Assembly (NCBI GenBank): GCA_016218375.1
Contig: JACREG010000053.1
Coordinates: 1 to 48,138, forward strand
Direction of reading: 5' to 3'
Source of the DNA: Gammaproteobacteria bacterium
GTDB lineage: Bacteria > Pseudomonadota > Gammaproteobacteria > Thiohalobacterales > Thiohalobacteraceae
DNA: 48,138 nucleotides
Shown here: positions 39,272 through 48,138 of the stretch, piece by piece
Numbering within the stretch: the stretch's first letter is position 1
Layout: each line of letters starts with the position of its first letter
Translations under genes and position numbers: made by a program
Notes under the pieces: generated by a model
The model's database searches: none
What the model was told of the DNA's origin: nothing
What the model saw: only the letters and a program-made list of their open reading frames with translations

Positions 39272-40015
39272 CTATACAACCGCTGGCATTCCGTCCCAGG
39301 TCTTTCCCGCAAAAATCCGGCCATTGTCTTTCTTCGGCCGCCTCTTGCCATCTGCGCCCCAGCCACCCCACTGCTTGAAGAAAAAGATCGCGCCTTGCTT
39401 CTCACATTGCTTCTTGATCGCATCAACCCACTCGGGTTTCATCGGGCGCGCCTTCGGACCGGATTCTCCTCCGACAATGACCCAGTGAATCCCTTTGAGA
39501 TTCACTCTCCCGATATCCTCAAGCAGAGGCTCCACAGATAGAAAACGTATCCGCGCCCTGATCTCTCTCAACTCATCGATTCGGGGCAAGCCATACTTCC
39601 GGTTCTCCACTGAAACTCCGAGCCACACGTTATCCGGAACTGATCGCTCAGCCTGACTGAAGTACTTACGCATTCTGGCAGCCCGTTTGGTCAAAATCTG
39701 GTACGTGTGCTGGGGCGTCCGTCTGATGACATCGAATACCTGATCGAGGAATTCAAACGGGATGTCGTTGTGGAACAGATCGCTCATTGAATTAACGAAA
39801 TACATCGTCGGCTTCCGGCGTTTCAGCGGCTCGGCTAGACGCATAGGCAGAATACTCAGCTTGAATCCGTTCTCGTAGCCTTTCGCGCCCATGGCCTGCA
39901 AGCGCACTGCCATGGTTTCCGCATAGCAATGCTTGCACCCCGGAGAAACCTTTGTGCAGCCGGTGGTCGGATTCCAGGTTTGTTCAGTCCATTCAATCTT
40001 TGTTGTGGTCGTCAT
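39272..40015 (-). CDS. Three-Cys-motif (phage Gp37/Gp68, DUF5131) family protein
   Basis: 247 residues. N-terminal TKIEWTEQTWNPTTGCTKVSPGCKHCYAE contains the three Cys (C-x6-C-x2-C), like a radical SAM cluster motif, followed by YFVNSMSDLFHNDIPFEFLDQVF, TYQILTKRA, VWLGVSVEN and WVIVGGESGPKARPM. This is the Gp37/Gp68 (DUF5131) family found in phages and accessory islands, possibly radical SAM enzymes of unknown substrate. ATG 40015 with AGGAGG five bases upstream overlaps the tcmP stop (ATGA), so the two are translationally coupled. They form the known conserved pair. Confidence 0.9.
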   Translation of the reverse strand: MTTTTKIEWTEQTWNPTTGCTKVSPGCKHCYAETMAVRLQAMGAKGYENGFKLSILPMRLAEPLKRRKPTMYFVNSMSDLFHNDIPFEFLDQVFDVIRRTPQHTYQILTKRAARMRKYFSQAERSVPDNVWLGVSVENRKYGLPRIDELREIRARIRFLSVEPLLEDIGRVNLKGIHWVIVGGESGPKARPMKPEWVDAIKKQCEKQGAIFFFKQWGGWGADGKRRPKKDNGRIFAGKTWDGMPAVV

Positions 40016-41184
40016 ACACACCTCCTGAGACGCTCACCTTTGTCGAAGTGCACCGGATGCTTAGTACGCTTTCCGGCTGCATCCAGATTCTCGACCTTCA
40101 ATTCTGAAATCAAATCAGCCATGGCAACCTCGAAGTCACGAATAAGCCATCCGGTTTCTTCGAGCATATCCGCAAGTCGCGCTTCGTCGAATCTTACCGG
40201 CTCACCTGACAATTGATTGAGCCAGTAGGCCTTCACATCGTCTATGCTCGCCTTCGAACTATCCTGGCTTTCCGCCTCATCCTCAGCGGAGAATAGGGGC
40301 ATCTGCTCTTTTGCATTCTGCCGGGTCTGAATGCGCACAACCCTTTGTATGAAATCGGCGTCTTGTGAACTCTCCGCGAACTTCACGATCCCCTTGTGAT
40401 GCCTCGTCAAGTAGACGAGATGGTAATGCGTTCTTTCCTTGTCCTTGTTCAGTATCTCTGCGTGATATGACCGAGCCGGATAATTTCCATCTGGCCCCAT
40501 GTCGGCCTTCAGCTGTTCACGATACATCCGGACGACAGCCTCTCCCCGATCTTTGGCCGACATGGCGGATAGCCGCTGTAAATCCCCCTCCGTAAGCTCA
40601 CCCAGAGACTTCTGAACTTGGTGCCGGAAATCAGGCATTCCTATTGCGCGATTCAGAAAATCGTACATGAAGTTAATCAGAAACTCTGAACGCGGTCTGC
40701 GCAGTAATTTCGATAACTTGTTTACGCTTACGTCCGTCCACCCTTTTGGGTCAACGAAGAAGAACGCAAAACTGTTGTCGCCGCACAGTTGGAGAATTTC
40801 ATCCTGCAAATCGGCGTAATCTCCTTGCAATGCATGACACGTTATCCCGTCCGGACAATTTCCACTGAGATACGTCGTCAGCCGCTTATGGCTCCTCTTG
40901 GATTTCTCAACATAGATAGCCTTGAATCTGACACCCGTCATGCCGTGTTTGTTGGCAAGCATCTCTCTGACATGGCTAATAATGTCCAGAGATATTGCAA
41001 TCGATGTCCCTGCCAACGACTCGCTGTCTGTACCCCATGGGCCTGCGAAACAATCCACATACACGATCTCTCTCGACCCACCCGACACGCCAATGATAGA
41101 AAGGAGTTTTTCCAAATAGCCCTTGAGCAGCTCATGCTTGATCAGCGAGTGCTCACGTCCTTTGTAGGCCTCATCGATTTCCAT
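40012..41184 (-). CDS. tcmP: Three-Cys-motif partner protein TcmP
   Basis: 390 residues. HSLIKHELLKGYLEKLLSIIGVSGG, then IVYVDCFAGPWG and YVEKSKRSHKRL, ALQGDYADLQDEI, FAFFFVDPKGWT: a pattern like a Rossmann-fold methyltransferase (the VDPKGW block in the place of the catalytic motif). The name comes from its constant partnership with the three-Cys family, encoded next. Biochemical role is undefined; the pair travels in mobile or defence-rich regions. GAGGTGAT stands directly before ATG. Upstream lies a DNA-methylase-like tail and a Fic gene. Confidence 0.9.
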   Translation of the reverse strand: MEIDEAYKGREHSLIKHELLKGYLEKLLSIIGVSGGSREIVYVDCFAGPWGTDSESLAGTSIAISLDIISHVREMLANKHGMTGVRFKAIYVEKSKRSHKRLTTYLSGNCPDGITCHALQGDYADLQDEILQLCGDNSFAFFFVDPKGWTDVSVNKLSKLLRRPRSEFLINFMYDFLNRAIGMPDFRHQVQKSLGELTEGDLQRLSAMSAKDRGEAVVRMYREQLKADMGPDGNYPARSYHAEILNKDKERTHYHLVYLTRHHKGIVKFAESSQDADFIQRVVRIQTRQNAKEQMPLFSAEDEAESQDSSKASIDDVKAYWLNQLSGEPVRFDEARLADMLEETGWLIRDFEVAMADLISELKVENLDAAGKRTKHPVHFDKGERLRRCV

Positions 41185-41206
41185 ATCACCTCATCCTCGG
41201 ATCAAT

Positions 41207-41329
41207 TCAAGCCAATTTCTTCAACGACTCGATTCCGCGATTATCCACGATCTTCACCGCCACCTTGCGGTTATCGCCCGCCTCGAAGGGCGGTGACACG
41301 GTGCCACGGAACTGCCCAGGTATTACGGC
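41207..41329 (-). pseudogene. C-terminal scrap of a DNA methylase-like protein
   Basis: Forty codons directly after the fic stop read AVIPGQFRGTVSPPFEAGDN, then RKVAVKIVDNRGIESLKKLA and TGA. The text resembles the end of large restriction-associated DNA methylases (RGTVSxPFxxGxxxxVAVKxxDxRG), recalled from memory rather than by alignment. No start or catalytic part is left. If right, a methylase gene once stood upstream of tcmP and was cut when the fic segment arrived. Confidence 0.45.
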
Positions 41330-42457
41330 TCAGAGTAAAAACTCCCGCGCCCCCTTGTCCAGCCCCACCAACGAATAACCACTACTCCGCCCGCCCCCCG
41401 CATCCTTCCTCAACACCCCGCGCTCCACCAGATCGAGAATGTCGCGGTACGCTGTGTCCTGCGAGCACTTGGCGAGCTTGGCCCATTTGGAGGTGGTCAA
41501 TTTGCCTTCGAAGCCGTCGAGCAGGCGGTTGAGCACGTCGATCTGGCGCGCGTTCATTGGTGTCTTGGCGAAGCGTTCCCAGAATTGCGCTTTGTGCAGC
41601 ACGGCGCTCAATGTTTCCTGCGCGCCGGCGATGGCGCGCGACAGGCAGCCGAGGAACCAGGCCTGCCATTCGGTGATATCGAGCGTGCCTTTCTGAGTGG
41701 TTTCCAGCAGGCGGTAGTAATCGTCGCGCTCGCGGCGGATCTGCGCCGACAGGCTGTAGAAGCGCTGGCCGGTTTTCTCGGAACGGGCGAGCGCCATGTC
41801 TGCAAGCGCGCGGGCGATGCGGCCGTTGCCGTCATCGAACGGATGCACGGTGACGAACCAGAGGTGCGCGAGTCCGGCCGTGAGCAGCGGATCGGTGTCG
41901 TTCGCTCGTTCGAACCAATCGAGAAAGTTCGTCATCTCGGCGGCGAGGCGCGTGGCGGGCGGCGCTTCGTAGTGCACCTTTTCCTTGCCGATGGCGCCGG
42001 AGACGACTTGCATGGGGCCGGTGCTGTCGTCGCGCCAGGCGCCGACGCGGAGGCTGTGCATGCCGTTGCGACCGGTCGGAAACAGCGCGGCGTGCCAGGC
42101 GAACAGCCGTGCTTCGGTCAGCGGCTGTGCTGCTTGGCCGGTCGCGTCCAGCATCATTTCGACGACGCCATCGACCTCGCGGTCGGAGGGCACGAGCCCG
42201 GCGACATCCATCCCGAGCCGCCGGGCGATGGACGAACGGACCTGATCGCGCTCCAGCACTTCGCCTTCGATCTCGCTGGACTTGACCACCTCTTCGGTCA
42301 GGGTGCGCAAATGGGCCTCGCCGCGCAGCTCGAAACCCAGCGCCTCCAGCCGGCCCAGTAACCGGCCCTGTTCGCGCGACACCTGGGCAAGCGGCTGCGC
42401 CAGGCGCGTTTCGTCCCAGGTGAAGGCGGGCCAGTCCGGGCGTTCCCAGATATACAT
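41330..42457 (-). CDS. Fic family AMPylase-like protein with inhibitory helix and winged helix
   Basis: 375 residues. N-terminal DUF4172-like part, an inhibitory motif SSEIEG (S-x3-E-G) near residue 60, the Fic core with HPFDDGNGR, and a C-terminal winged helix (MNARQIDVLNRLLDGFEGKLTTSKWAKLAKCSQDTAYRDILDLVERGVL). Fic enzymes move AMP or other nucleotides onto proteins; this class is held off by its own N-terminal helix. The winged helix may bind the two mirrored sites just upstream. ATG 42457 with AGAGG at proper distance was chosen; the upstream in-frame start at 42478 falls inside the first operator. Confidence 0.9.
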   Translation of the reverse strand: MYIWERPDWPAFTWDETRLAQPLAQVSREQGRLLGRLEALGFELRGEAHLRTLTEEVVKSSEIEGEVLERDQVRSSIARRLGMDVAGLVPSDREVDGVVEMMLDATGQAAQPLTEARLFAWHAALFPTGRNGMHSLRVGAWRDDSTGPMQVVSGAIGKEKVHYEAPPATRLAAEMTNFLDWFERANDTDPLLTAGLAHLWFVTVHPFDDGNGRIARALADMALARSEKTGQRFYSLSAQIRRERDDYYRLLETTQKGTLDITEWQAWFLGCLSRAIAGAQETLSAVLHKAQFWERFAKTPMNARQIDVLNRLLDGFEGKLTTSKWAKLAKCSQDTAYRDILDLVERGVLRKDAGGGRSSGYSLVGLDKGAREFLL

Positions 42458-42466
42458 GTATGCCTC

Positions 42467-42492
42467 TAATCTCCGCACATCCTGCGGAGATA
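42467..42492 (-). promoter_or_regulatory. Operator-like palindrome 1 before fic
   Basis: ATCTCCGCA-CATCC-TGCGGAGAT: a near-perfect palindrome ten bases before the fic ATG, in the leader or core promoter. Confidence 0.7.
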
Positions 42493-42520
42493 GTGGCTCA
42501 GATGCGCCGCTAGGGCAAGA

Positions 42521-42547
42521 TAATCTCCGCAGGATGTGCGGAGATTA
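42521..42547 (-). promoter_or_regulatory. Operator-like palindrome 2 before fic
   Basis: AATCTCCGCA-GGATG-TGCGGAGATT: the same site as palindrome 1 in opposite orientation (the centre CATCC is inverted to GGATG). The two centres are about 54-55 bases apart, five helical turns, as for co-bound regulators. Confidence 0.72.
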
Positions 42548-42597
42548 GCCGGCCTAAGCTCCGCAGGCGTTATTCTTGAAGGGGTTTTGTCGCCGCG

Positions 42598-44406
42598 TTA
42601 GGCGGGCGCCCGCTCTGCGAGATACGCCCGCCAGCCGCCGAGTTCGGTAACGTCGGTCGCCGTGCGCGTCGCGTGTTCCTCGCAGAGAAATCCGCACACC
42701 CAGCTACCGTCTTCGAGCTCCAGTTTGCCGATGCCGAGCGGCGCGGGAATGGCGGCGACGAAGCCGCCGAAGGTTGCGAGCGGCACATCCCAGACCTCGA
42801 CTTCGATGCGCGCGCCGCGTGTCGCGCGTACCAGTCCCGGGCGTTGCGGTGTTCCGCCGGGCAGCGCATACAGGCGATAACAGGGCGCGGTGCGGGTACG
42901 CGCGAGCAATTGGCCGCCGCGTTCGGTGAGCTGATGATTGAGCGACAGTCCGCTCATGTGCGCGCCGCACACGGCGACCCGCACGTAGTTGTCCGCGGGT
43001 TTGCGTTGGCGTTCATGCGCGGGCAGTGCGACGCCCATTGCGCCCAGTGTGTACGCGTGTTGCCGTTGCCACGTGTCGGCGATATCCAGCAAGGCGTTAT
43101 CCTTAAATGCGGGCGCGCACAGTGTAATGCCGAACGGCAAGCCGTCGTCGCGGAATCCCGCCGGCACGGCGACCGCGCATAGATCCAGCAGGTTCATGTA
43201 ATTGGTGTAATAGCCGAGGTTGCTGTTGAGACGTACAGGATCGGCGTTCACGGCGTCGATGCGGTAGTGCGTGCCGGCGGTGGGTGTGAGGATGACATCG
43301 ACGCGCGACCAGACGGCTTCGCTGGCGCGCTTGAGTTCGGCGAGGCGGTAGCGGGCGGCGAAGGCATCGAGCGCGCTGGGTTTGCTGCCGGCGGCGATGA
43401 TCTCGCGGGTCACGGGGAACACGCTCTCCGGCCGTTGTTCGATGATCTCGCGAATGGCGAGATAGCGTTCCGCCACCCACGGGCCTTCGTAGAGCAGGCG
43501 CGCGGCCTGCAAAAACGGGCTGAAGTCGATCTCGCGGACATCGACGCCAAGCTCGCGCAGGTGTGCGACGCTGGTTGCGAACAGGCGCGCATAGTCCGCA
43601 TCGCCGAAAAATTCCAATTGATCGGCGCGCGGTACGCCGCAGCGCAGGCCTTGCGCGGGCAGGTGCGTATCGACACACGCGGGCGTGCGCCGGGCGAAGG
43701 GTTCCTCGGCATCGTAGTGTGCAAGCACGGCAAGCACATCGCGCGCATCCGCGGCGCACAGCGCGAACACCGACACGCAATCGAGGCTGCGGCAGGCCGG
43801 CACCACGCCGCGCGTGCTGACCAGTCCGCGCGTGGGCTTCACGCCGATCAGATTATTGAACGCCGCCGGCACGCGCCCCGAGCCGGCGGTGTCGGTGCCG
43901 AGCGCGAAACTCACTTGACCGACCGCGACGGCCACTGCCGAACCGGAACTCGAACCGCCGGCGATGTAGTCGGCATCGAAGGCGTTCTGACAGGCGCCAT
44001 ACGGCGAACGCGTGCCGACCAGCCCCGTGGCGAACTGATCGAGATTGGTCTTGCCGATGGGAATGGCGCCGGCGTCGATCAAGCGTTGCACGGCATACGC
44101 GGAGTGTTCCGGTGTATAGGCAAAGTCGGGACAGGCGGCCGTGGTCGGCGTGCCGGCCAAGTCGATGTTGTCCTTGATGGCGAAGGGGATGCCGTACAAG
44201 GGCAGGTGCGTGGGGTTGTGCGCGCTCAGCGCATCGGCATAGACCAGCAGGCGCTCGCGCGGCAGCACGTCGATCCAGGCATGTCGATCCGGTTGTGCCG
44301 CGATGCGCATCAGCACAAGTTCGACGAGGTCGCGCGGCGTGAACTGCCCTGACGCGTAACCACTGTGCAGCGCGGCGATGTCCAGGCTTTGATTCGTGTC
44401 GATCAC
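42598..44406 (-). CDS. atzF: Allophanate hydrolase
   Basis: 602 residues. N-terminal amidase domain with Lys in FAIKDNIDLAG and the Ser pair in AGGSSSGSAVAVA and GTDTAGSGRVPAAF; a C-terminal ~150-residue allophanate hydrolase domain (VAVCGAHMSGLSLNHQLTERGGQLL ... GLVRATRGARIEVEVWDVPLATFGGFVAAIPAPLGIGKLEL). It splits allophanate to ammonia and CO2, the second step of urea amidolysis. The start is a GTG with GAGGTGG before it, 22 bases after the urea carboxylase stop; clearly one operon. Confidence 0.93.
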   Translation of the reverse strand: MIDTNQSLDIAALHSGYASGQFTPRDLVELVLMRIAAQPDRHAWIDVLPRERLLVYADALSAHNPTHLPLYGIPFAIKDNIDLAGTPTTAACPDFAYTPEHSAYAVQRLIDAGAIPIGKTNLDQFATGLVGTRSPYGACQNAFDADYIAGGSSSGSAVAVAVGQVSFALGTDTAGSGRVPAAFNNLIGVKPTRGLVSTRGVVPACRSLDCVSVFALCAADARDVLAVLAHYDAEEPFARRTPACVDTHLPAQGLRCGVPRADQLEFFGDADYARLFATSVAHLRELGVDVREIDFSPFLQAARLLYEGPWVAERYLAIREIIEQRPESVFPVTREIIAAGSKPSALDAFAARYRLAELKRASEAVWSRVDVILTPTAGTHYRIDAVNADPVRLNSNLGYYTNYMNLLDLCAVAVPAGFRDDGLPFGITLCAPAFKDNALLDIADTWQRQHAYTLGAMGVALPAHERQRKPADNYVRVAVCGAHMSGLSLNHQLTERGGQLLARTRTAPCYRLYALPGGTPQRPGLVRATRGARIEVEVWDVPLATFGGFVAAIPAPLGIGKLELEDGSWVCGFLCEEHATRTATDVTELGGWRAYLAERAPA

Positions 44407-44428
44407 AGGACCACCTCAACAAAATAAT

Positions 44429-47400
44429 TCATTCATCCGGCCGCAGAATAATCAGCGCTTGTCCCGCCGACACCGAGCCGCCCGGCGCGCAGAGAATCTC
44501 TTCGACCACACCCGCGCCGTCGGCCTCGATGCCGATTTCCATTTTCATGGCCTCGACCACGATCAATGTCTGGCCATCGCTCACGCGCTCGCCGGGTTTG
44601 ACGTTCACTGCCCAGACGCTGCCGGTGACCGAAGCGGCGATAGCGATGCAACCCTGCGGGATCGCGAGGCCGGCATCGGCGCTGGCCGTGTCGCCGCCCG
44701 GATCGATTCCGGTGTCGGCGCTGTACTGCGCCTGCCCGCTGGCGATCCAGCGTTCGCGTTCGGCGTCGAAGGCGGACTGTTGGGTAGTCTTGAACGCTGT
44801 GATCGACGCTTCGTTGTCGACAAGGAAGCGGTTATAGGCGGCCAGATCGAGCTCGGCTTCCTCGATGCGCAGTTTGAATCTGCCCAGCGGAAAATCCTCG
44901 CGCATCTGCGTGAGTTCTTCCGCGCTCACTGGATAGAAACGGATCTGGTCGAAGAAACGCAGCAGCCAGCGTTTGCCGTCGGTGAAGTCGGCGGTCTGAT
45001 GATGACGATTCCACATCTGGATGGTGCGACCGACGAACTGGTAGCCGCCCGGACCTTCCATGCCGTACACGCACATATACGCGCCGCCGATGCCGACGGC
45101 GTTTTCCGGTGTCCAGGTGCGCGCGGGATTGTATTTGGTTGTGACCAGACGATGGCGTGGATCGAGCGGTGTGGCCACCGGCGCACCGAGATAGACATCG
45201 CCCAGGCCCATCACCAGGTAGCTCGCATCGAAGACGATACGCTTAACATCCTCGATGCTGTCGAGGCTGTTGATGCGGCGGATGAACTCGATGTTGCTCG
45301 GACACCAGGGCGCATCCTTGCGCACCGATTGCATGTATTTGTCGATGGCCAGCCGCGTCGACGGATCGTCCCAGGACAGCGGCAGATGCACGATGCGGCT
45401 GGGCACGCGCATGGCGGCGATGGGAGGTAGCTCGGCTTCGGCGGCGCGTAGGGTTTCAAGCAGCGCCGCTTGCGAGATGACGTTGCTGTCGTAATGCACC
45501 TGCAAGGAACGGATGCCGGGCGTGAGATCGAGAATGCCCGGGAGTTGCGCAGCCTGTAGCCATTGCATTAGCGCATGCACGCGGAAGCGCAGATTGAGAT
45601 CCAGTTCCAGCGGGCCATATTCGACCAGGATATTGCGGTCGCCGGCCTGACGATAGGTCACCGCGACGCGCGCATCTTCTTCTGGATGCAAGGCCAGTCC
45701 GTAGCCTGGGTTGAGCGACAGCGAAACCCGGGTTTCACTTTGTTCAACCCAGGCTACGGTTTGTTCTGGCTCCGTGGATGGAGTTGGGCGCGCAGCCCCG
45801 TAAACCGATTCCGGCTGTTGCGCGAGTATCGGCGAGGTATCGACGCCAGGGATGCGCGTCTTCAGAAGATTAAGCATGTTCGATGCGAGTGTCGCGATGG
45901 CTTGGTTCTGCGCCTGCTCCAATCGGGTGGCATCCTCGACGGCGATGCAGCGAAAACGCACGTGATCGCCGGGCTTGAGCTGCCCGACCTTCCATAACTC
46001 CGCTTGCACGATGGTCGCCGGGCAGACGAAGCCGCCGAGGCTCGGGCCGTCGGGGCCGAGGATCACCGGCATGTCGCCGGTGAAGTCGATGCTGCCGATG
46101 GCGTAGGCGTTATCGTGAATGTTGGAGGGATGCAGGCCGGCCTCGCCGCCGTCGCGTCGCGCCCACTCCGGCTTCGGTCCGATCAGGCGCACACCGGTAC
46201 GGCTGGAGTTGTAATGCACTTCCCAGTCGGTGGCGAAGAAGATGGCGATATCTTTGTCGGTGAAAAAATCCGGCGCGCCGTGCGGGCCGTAGAAGACGCC
46301 GATGTCCCAGTGCGTGCTGTACTCAGGCACCAGATCGGCGGGCAATGCGGATGCCGGTGCCTGTGCACTCGGCGCAGAACCCAGATGCAGCACGTCGCCG
46401 GTACGCAGCGTGCGGCCGCCATGACCGCCGAACCGACCCAGCGTGAACGTCGCCGTGCTGCCCATGTACGCAGGCGCGTCGAAGCCGCCGCGCACGGCCA
46501 GATAGCTGCGCATGCCCGCGCCGTCGACCGCGCGCAGCTTGAGCGTCTGTCCCGCGCGCACCGGAACCGACTGCCAATAAGCGACCGTCTCGCCGTCGAG
46601 TTCCGCGCGCATGTGCGCACCGGTGAGCGCGATCACGGTGTCGCTGTTGAAGCGTAGCGTCGGGCCGTTGAGCGTGAGTTCCAGCGCCGTCGCACCTTGC
46701 GAATTGCCGACCAGCCGATTGGCGAGACGGAAGGCGAGATGATCCATCGGTCCCGACGGCGGCACGCCGATGTCCCAGTAACCGACGCGGCCGGGCCAAT
46801 CTTGCAAGGTCGATTGCGTGCCGGGTTGCAGCACATCGACGGTCAGCGGCTTATAGACGAAGCTGTCGAGATGGCGCGTGTACTGCCGGCCTTGTTGAAA
46901 GACCTCATCGGCCAACACTTGGCGCAGATAGTCGAGGTTGGTCTCGATACCCTGCACGCGCGTTGTGGCCAGCGCGGTCTGCAAAGCGCTCAGTGCCTCG
47001 CCGCGGGTTGCGCCGTAGCCGATAAGCTTGGCCAGCATGGGATCGTAATTGGGCGGGACTTCGAGGCCGGTCTCCACCCAGGTGTCCACACGTAGGGTTT
47101 CCGGGAACGCGATTTCGGTCAGCAGGCCGCTGGAAGGTTGAAAATGTTTGTTGGGATCTTCCGCATACAGACGCACTTGAATCGAATGTCCGCGTGGCGC
47201 GGCGACGAAATCGACAAGCACCGGCGGTTCGCCCGCCGCGGTGCGCACCATCCACTCGACCAGATCGACACCCGTGACTTGCTCGGTCACGCCGTGTTCG
47301 ACTTGCAGGCGCGTGTTCACTTCCAGGAAATAAAACTGGTCGGTGTCGGCATCGACGACGAATTCAACCGTGCCGGCGGAACGGTAGTTCACTGCATGGC

Positions 47401-48138
47401 CCAGACGCACCGCCGCTTCGGCGAGTGCGGCACGAGTGCTATCCGGAAGATTCGGCGCCGGTGTTTCTTCGATGACTTTCTGATTGCGGCGCTGCACCGA
47501 GCAATCGCGTTCGCCCAGCGCGACGACATGGCCGGCGCCGTCGCCGAAGATCTGCACCTCGATGTGGCGCGCGCGCTGGACGTATTTTTCCAGGAAGATG
47601 CCGCCCTGGCCGAAGCTGCTGCGCGCCAGGCGTTCGACCGAGTGATACGCCGCTTCGAGCTGCGCGGCATCCCAACACAATTGCATGCCGATGCCGCCGC
47701 CGCCGGCCGTGCTCTTGAGCATGACCGGGAAGCCGATGCGTTGCGCTTCGCTGTGCGCTTGCGTCAGATCGTCGAGCAGCCCGCTGCCCGGTAACAGCGG
47801 CACATGGTTATGTTGCGCGAGTTCGCGCGCCGTGTGTTTCAGGCCGAAGTCGCGCATCTGCTGCGGCGTCGGGCCGATGAAGGCGATGCCGGCATGTTCG
47901 CAGGCCTCGGCGAAGGCGGCGTTCTCGCTCAGGAAGCCGTAGCCGGGATGGATCGCCTGCGCGCCGCTCGCGCGCGCCGCGTCGAGAATCTTCTGTTGAT
48001 CCAGGTAACTCTGCGCCGCCGGTGCCGGGCCGATGCATATAGCATGATCGGCTTGGCGTACATGCAGCGAATGCCGGTCGGCCTCGGAATACACGGCGAC
48101 CGACTGGATGCCGAGGCGTTTGAGCGTGCGGATGATGC
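44429..48138 (-). CDS. Urea carboxylase (N-terminus beyond window edge)
   Basis: About 1236 codons are present; only ~15-20 N-terminal residues are missing (text enters as [26 protein letters not shown]). Order: biotin carboxylase ([13 protein letters not shown] grasp, [18 protein letters not shown]), then AHS2/KipA-like ([31 protein letters not shown]), AHS1/KipI-like ([51 protein letters not shown]) and a biotinyl domain with VEAMKMEIG. It carboxylates urea with ATP and biotin to allophanate, used by the next gene. The linker between AHS2 and AHS1 holds a repeat-derived 19-residue insertion. No urea transporter or KipI-type helper lies in the window. Confidence 0.95.
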   Translation of the reverse strand, partial: IIRTLKRLGIQSVAVYSEADRHSLHVRQADHAICIGPAPAAQSYLDQQKILDAARASGAQAIHPGYGFLSENAAFAEACEHAGIAFIGPTPQQMRDFGLKHTARELAQHNHVPLLPGSGLLDDLTQAHSEAQRIGFPVMLKSTAGGGGIGMQLCWDAAQLEAAYHSVERLARSSFGQGGIFLEKYVQRARHIEVQIFGDGAGHVVALGERDCSVQRRNQKVIEETPAPNLPDSTRAALAEAAVRLGHAVNYRSAGTVEFVVDADTDQFYFLEVNTRLQVEHGVTEQVTGVDLVEWMVRTAAGEPPVLVDFVAAPRGHSIQVRLYAEDPNKHFQPSSGLLTEIAFPETLRVDTWVETGLEVPPNYDPMLAKLIGYGATRGEALSALQTALATTRVQGIETNLDYLRQVLADEVFQQGRQYTRHLDSFVYKPLTVDVLQPGTQSTLQDWPGRVGYWDIGVPPSGPMDHLAFRLANRLVGNSQGATALELTLNGPTLRFNSDTVIALTGAHMRAELDGETVAYWQSVPVRAGQTLKLRAVDGAGMRSYLAVRGGFDAPAYMGSTATFTLGRFGGHGGRTLRTGDVLHLGSAPSAQAPASALPADLVPEYSTHWDIGVFYGPHGAPDFFTDKDIAIFFATDWEVHYNSSRTGVRLIGPKPEWARRDGGEAGLHPSNIHDNAYAIGSIDFTGDMPVILGPDGPSLGGFVCPATIVQAELWKVGQLKPGDHVRFRCIAVEDATRLEQAQNQAIATLASNMLNLLKTRIPGVDTSPILAQQPESVYGAARPTPSTEPEQTVAWVEQSETRVSLSLNPGYGLALHPEEDARVAVTYRQAGDRNILVEYGPLELDLNLRFRVHALMQWLQAAQLPGILDLTPGIRSLQVHYDSNVISQAALLETLRAAEAELPPIAAMRVPSRIVHLPLSWDDPSTRLAIDKYMQSVRKDAPWCPSNIEFIRRINSLDSIEDVKRIVFDASYLVMGLGDVYLGAPVATPLDPRHRLVTTKYNPARTWTPENAVGIGGAYMCVYGMEGPGGYQFVGRTIQMWNRHHQTADFTDGKRWLLRFFDQIRFYPVSAEELTQMREDFPLGRFKLRIEEAELDLAAYNRFLVDNEASITAFKTTQQSAFDAERERWIASGQAQYSADTGIDPGGDTASADAGLAIPQGCIAIAASVTGSVWAVNVKPGERVSDGQTLIVVEAMKMEIGIEADGAGVVEEILCAPGGSVSAGQALIILRPDE
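45701..45757. repeat. 57-bp inverted repeat inserted in frame within urea carboxylase
   Basis: Arms GTAGCCTGGGTTGAGCG and TTCAACCCAGGCTAC around CAGCGAAACCC and its mirror. The type GTAGCCTGGGTTGAGCG is a dispersed intergenic repeat in proteobacteria (from memory). Here it is exactly 19 codons ([19 protein letters not shown]) and leaves the reading frame intact. Confidence 0.88.

Noticed and set aside
43267-44352. 361-codon plus-strand frame opposite allophanate hydrolase
   Set aside because: Shadow frame without start context; the minus strand carries all amidase motifs.

Overview
The window is GC-rich, densely coded DNA of a denitrifying proteobacterium, most likely a gammaproteobacterium. 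The grounds are a complete heme d1 (nir) gene set, families centred on Beta/Gammaproteobacteria (DUF2058, DUF3025), and a gammaproteobacterial-style VPxPAAAWLFG C-terminal sorting tail. No rRNA, tRNA or CRISPR array was seen.

Layout. (1) 1-8070: end of nirS, then nirE-nirC-nirF-nirD-nirL-nirG-nirH-nirJ-nirN, all on the plus strand, making and inserting heme d1 for cytochrome cd1 nitrite reductase. Three copies of one hairpin repeat family (AACCGCCAAGACGCCAAG type) sit between nirC/nirF, nirH/nirJ and nirJ/nirN; two of them run into the translated start of an exported protein. (2) 8071-10917: an insertion bounded by a 164-bp duplication of the nirN 3' end, carrying a secreted beta-helix-like protein in AT-richer DNA, a hicBA toxin-antitoxin pair, a hipA remnant and a pair of 34-bp direct repeats. 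(3) 11012-14611: a frameshifted class II-like cytochrome c gene, then an integron-type cassette array on the minus strand with four recognisable attC sites and no integrase in view. Its cassettes encode an ABM-domain protein, HEPN-type proteins and a RelE/HigA-type toxin-antitoxin pair. (4) 14988-31719: a copper/periplasm region: an FNR/DNR-type box, an outer-membrane barrel protein, an OprC/NosA-like copper receptor, a sigma-54 activator with a Cys/His-rich PAS domain facing a sigma-54 promoter, a PEP-CTERM-like protein, a large exported protein distantly like SBP56, an exported ankyrin protein, CusB-CusA efflux, a second (PspF-like) sigma-54 activator and a SafE-type membrane protein. (5) 31954-39047: mostly housekeeping: TetR regulator, RDD protein, adk, small exported protein, DUF2058, TauE-type permease, DUF3025, citrate synthase, exported MsrA. 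(6) 39272-42547: remnant defence-like island: a three-Cys-motif protein pair, a DNA methylase-like tail and a Fic protein with two mirrored operators. (7) 42598-48138: allophanate hydrolase and urea carboxylase (cut by the window edge), an ATP-dependent route for urea nitrogen; the carboxylase carries an in-frame 57-bp repeat insertion.

How it fits together. nir and OprC-like genes match denitrification, in which nitrous oxide reductase needs copper; the FNR-type box before the barrel/OprC pair supports anaerobic control. CusBA and the sigma-54 units would handle copper excess or redox stress (inference). The accessory blocks between nir and the copper genes look like successive insertions, many of them toxin-antitoxin or HEPN genes.
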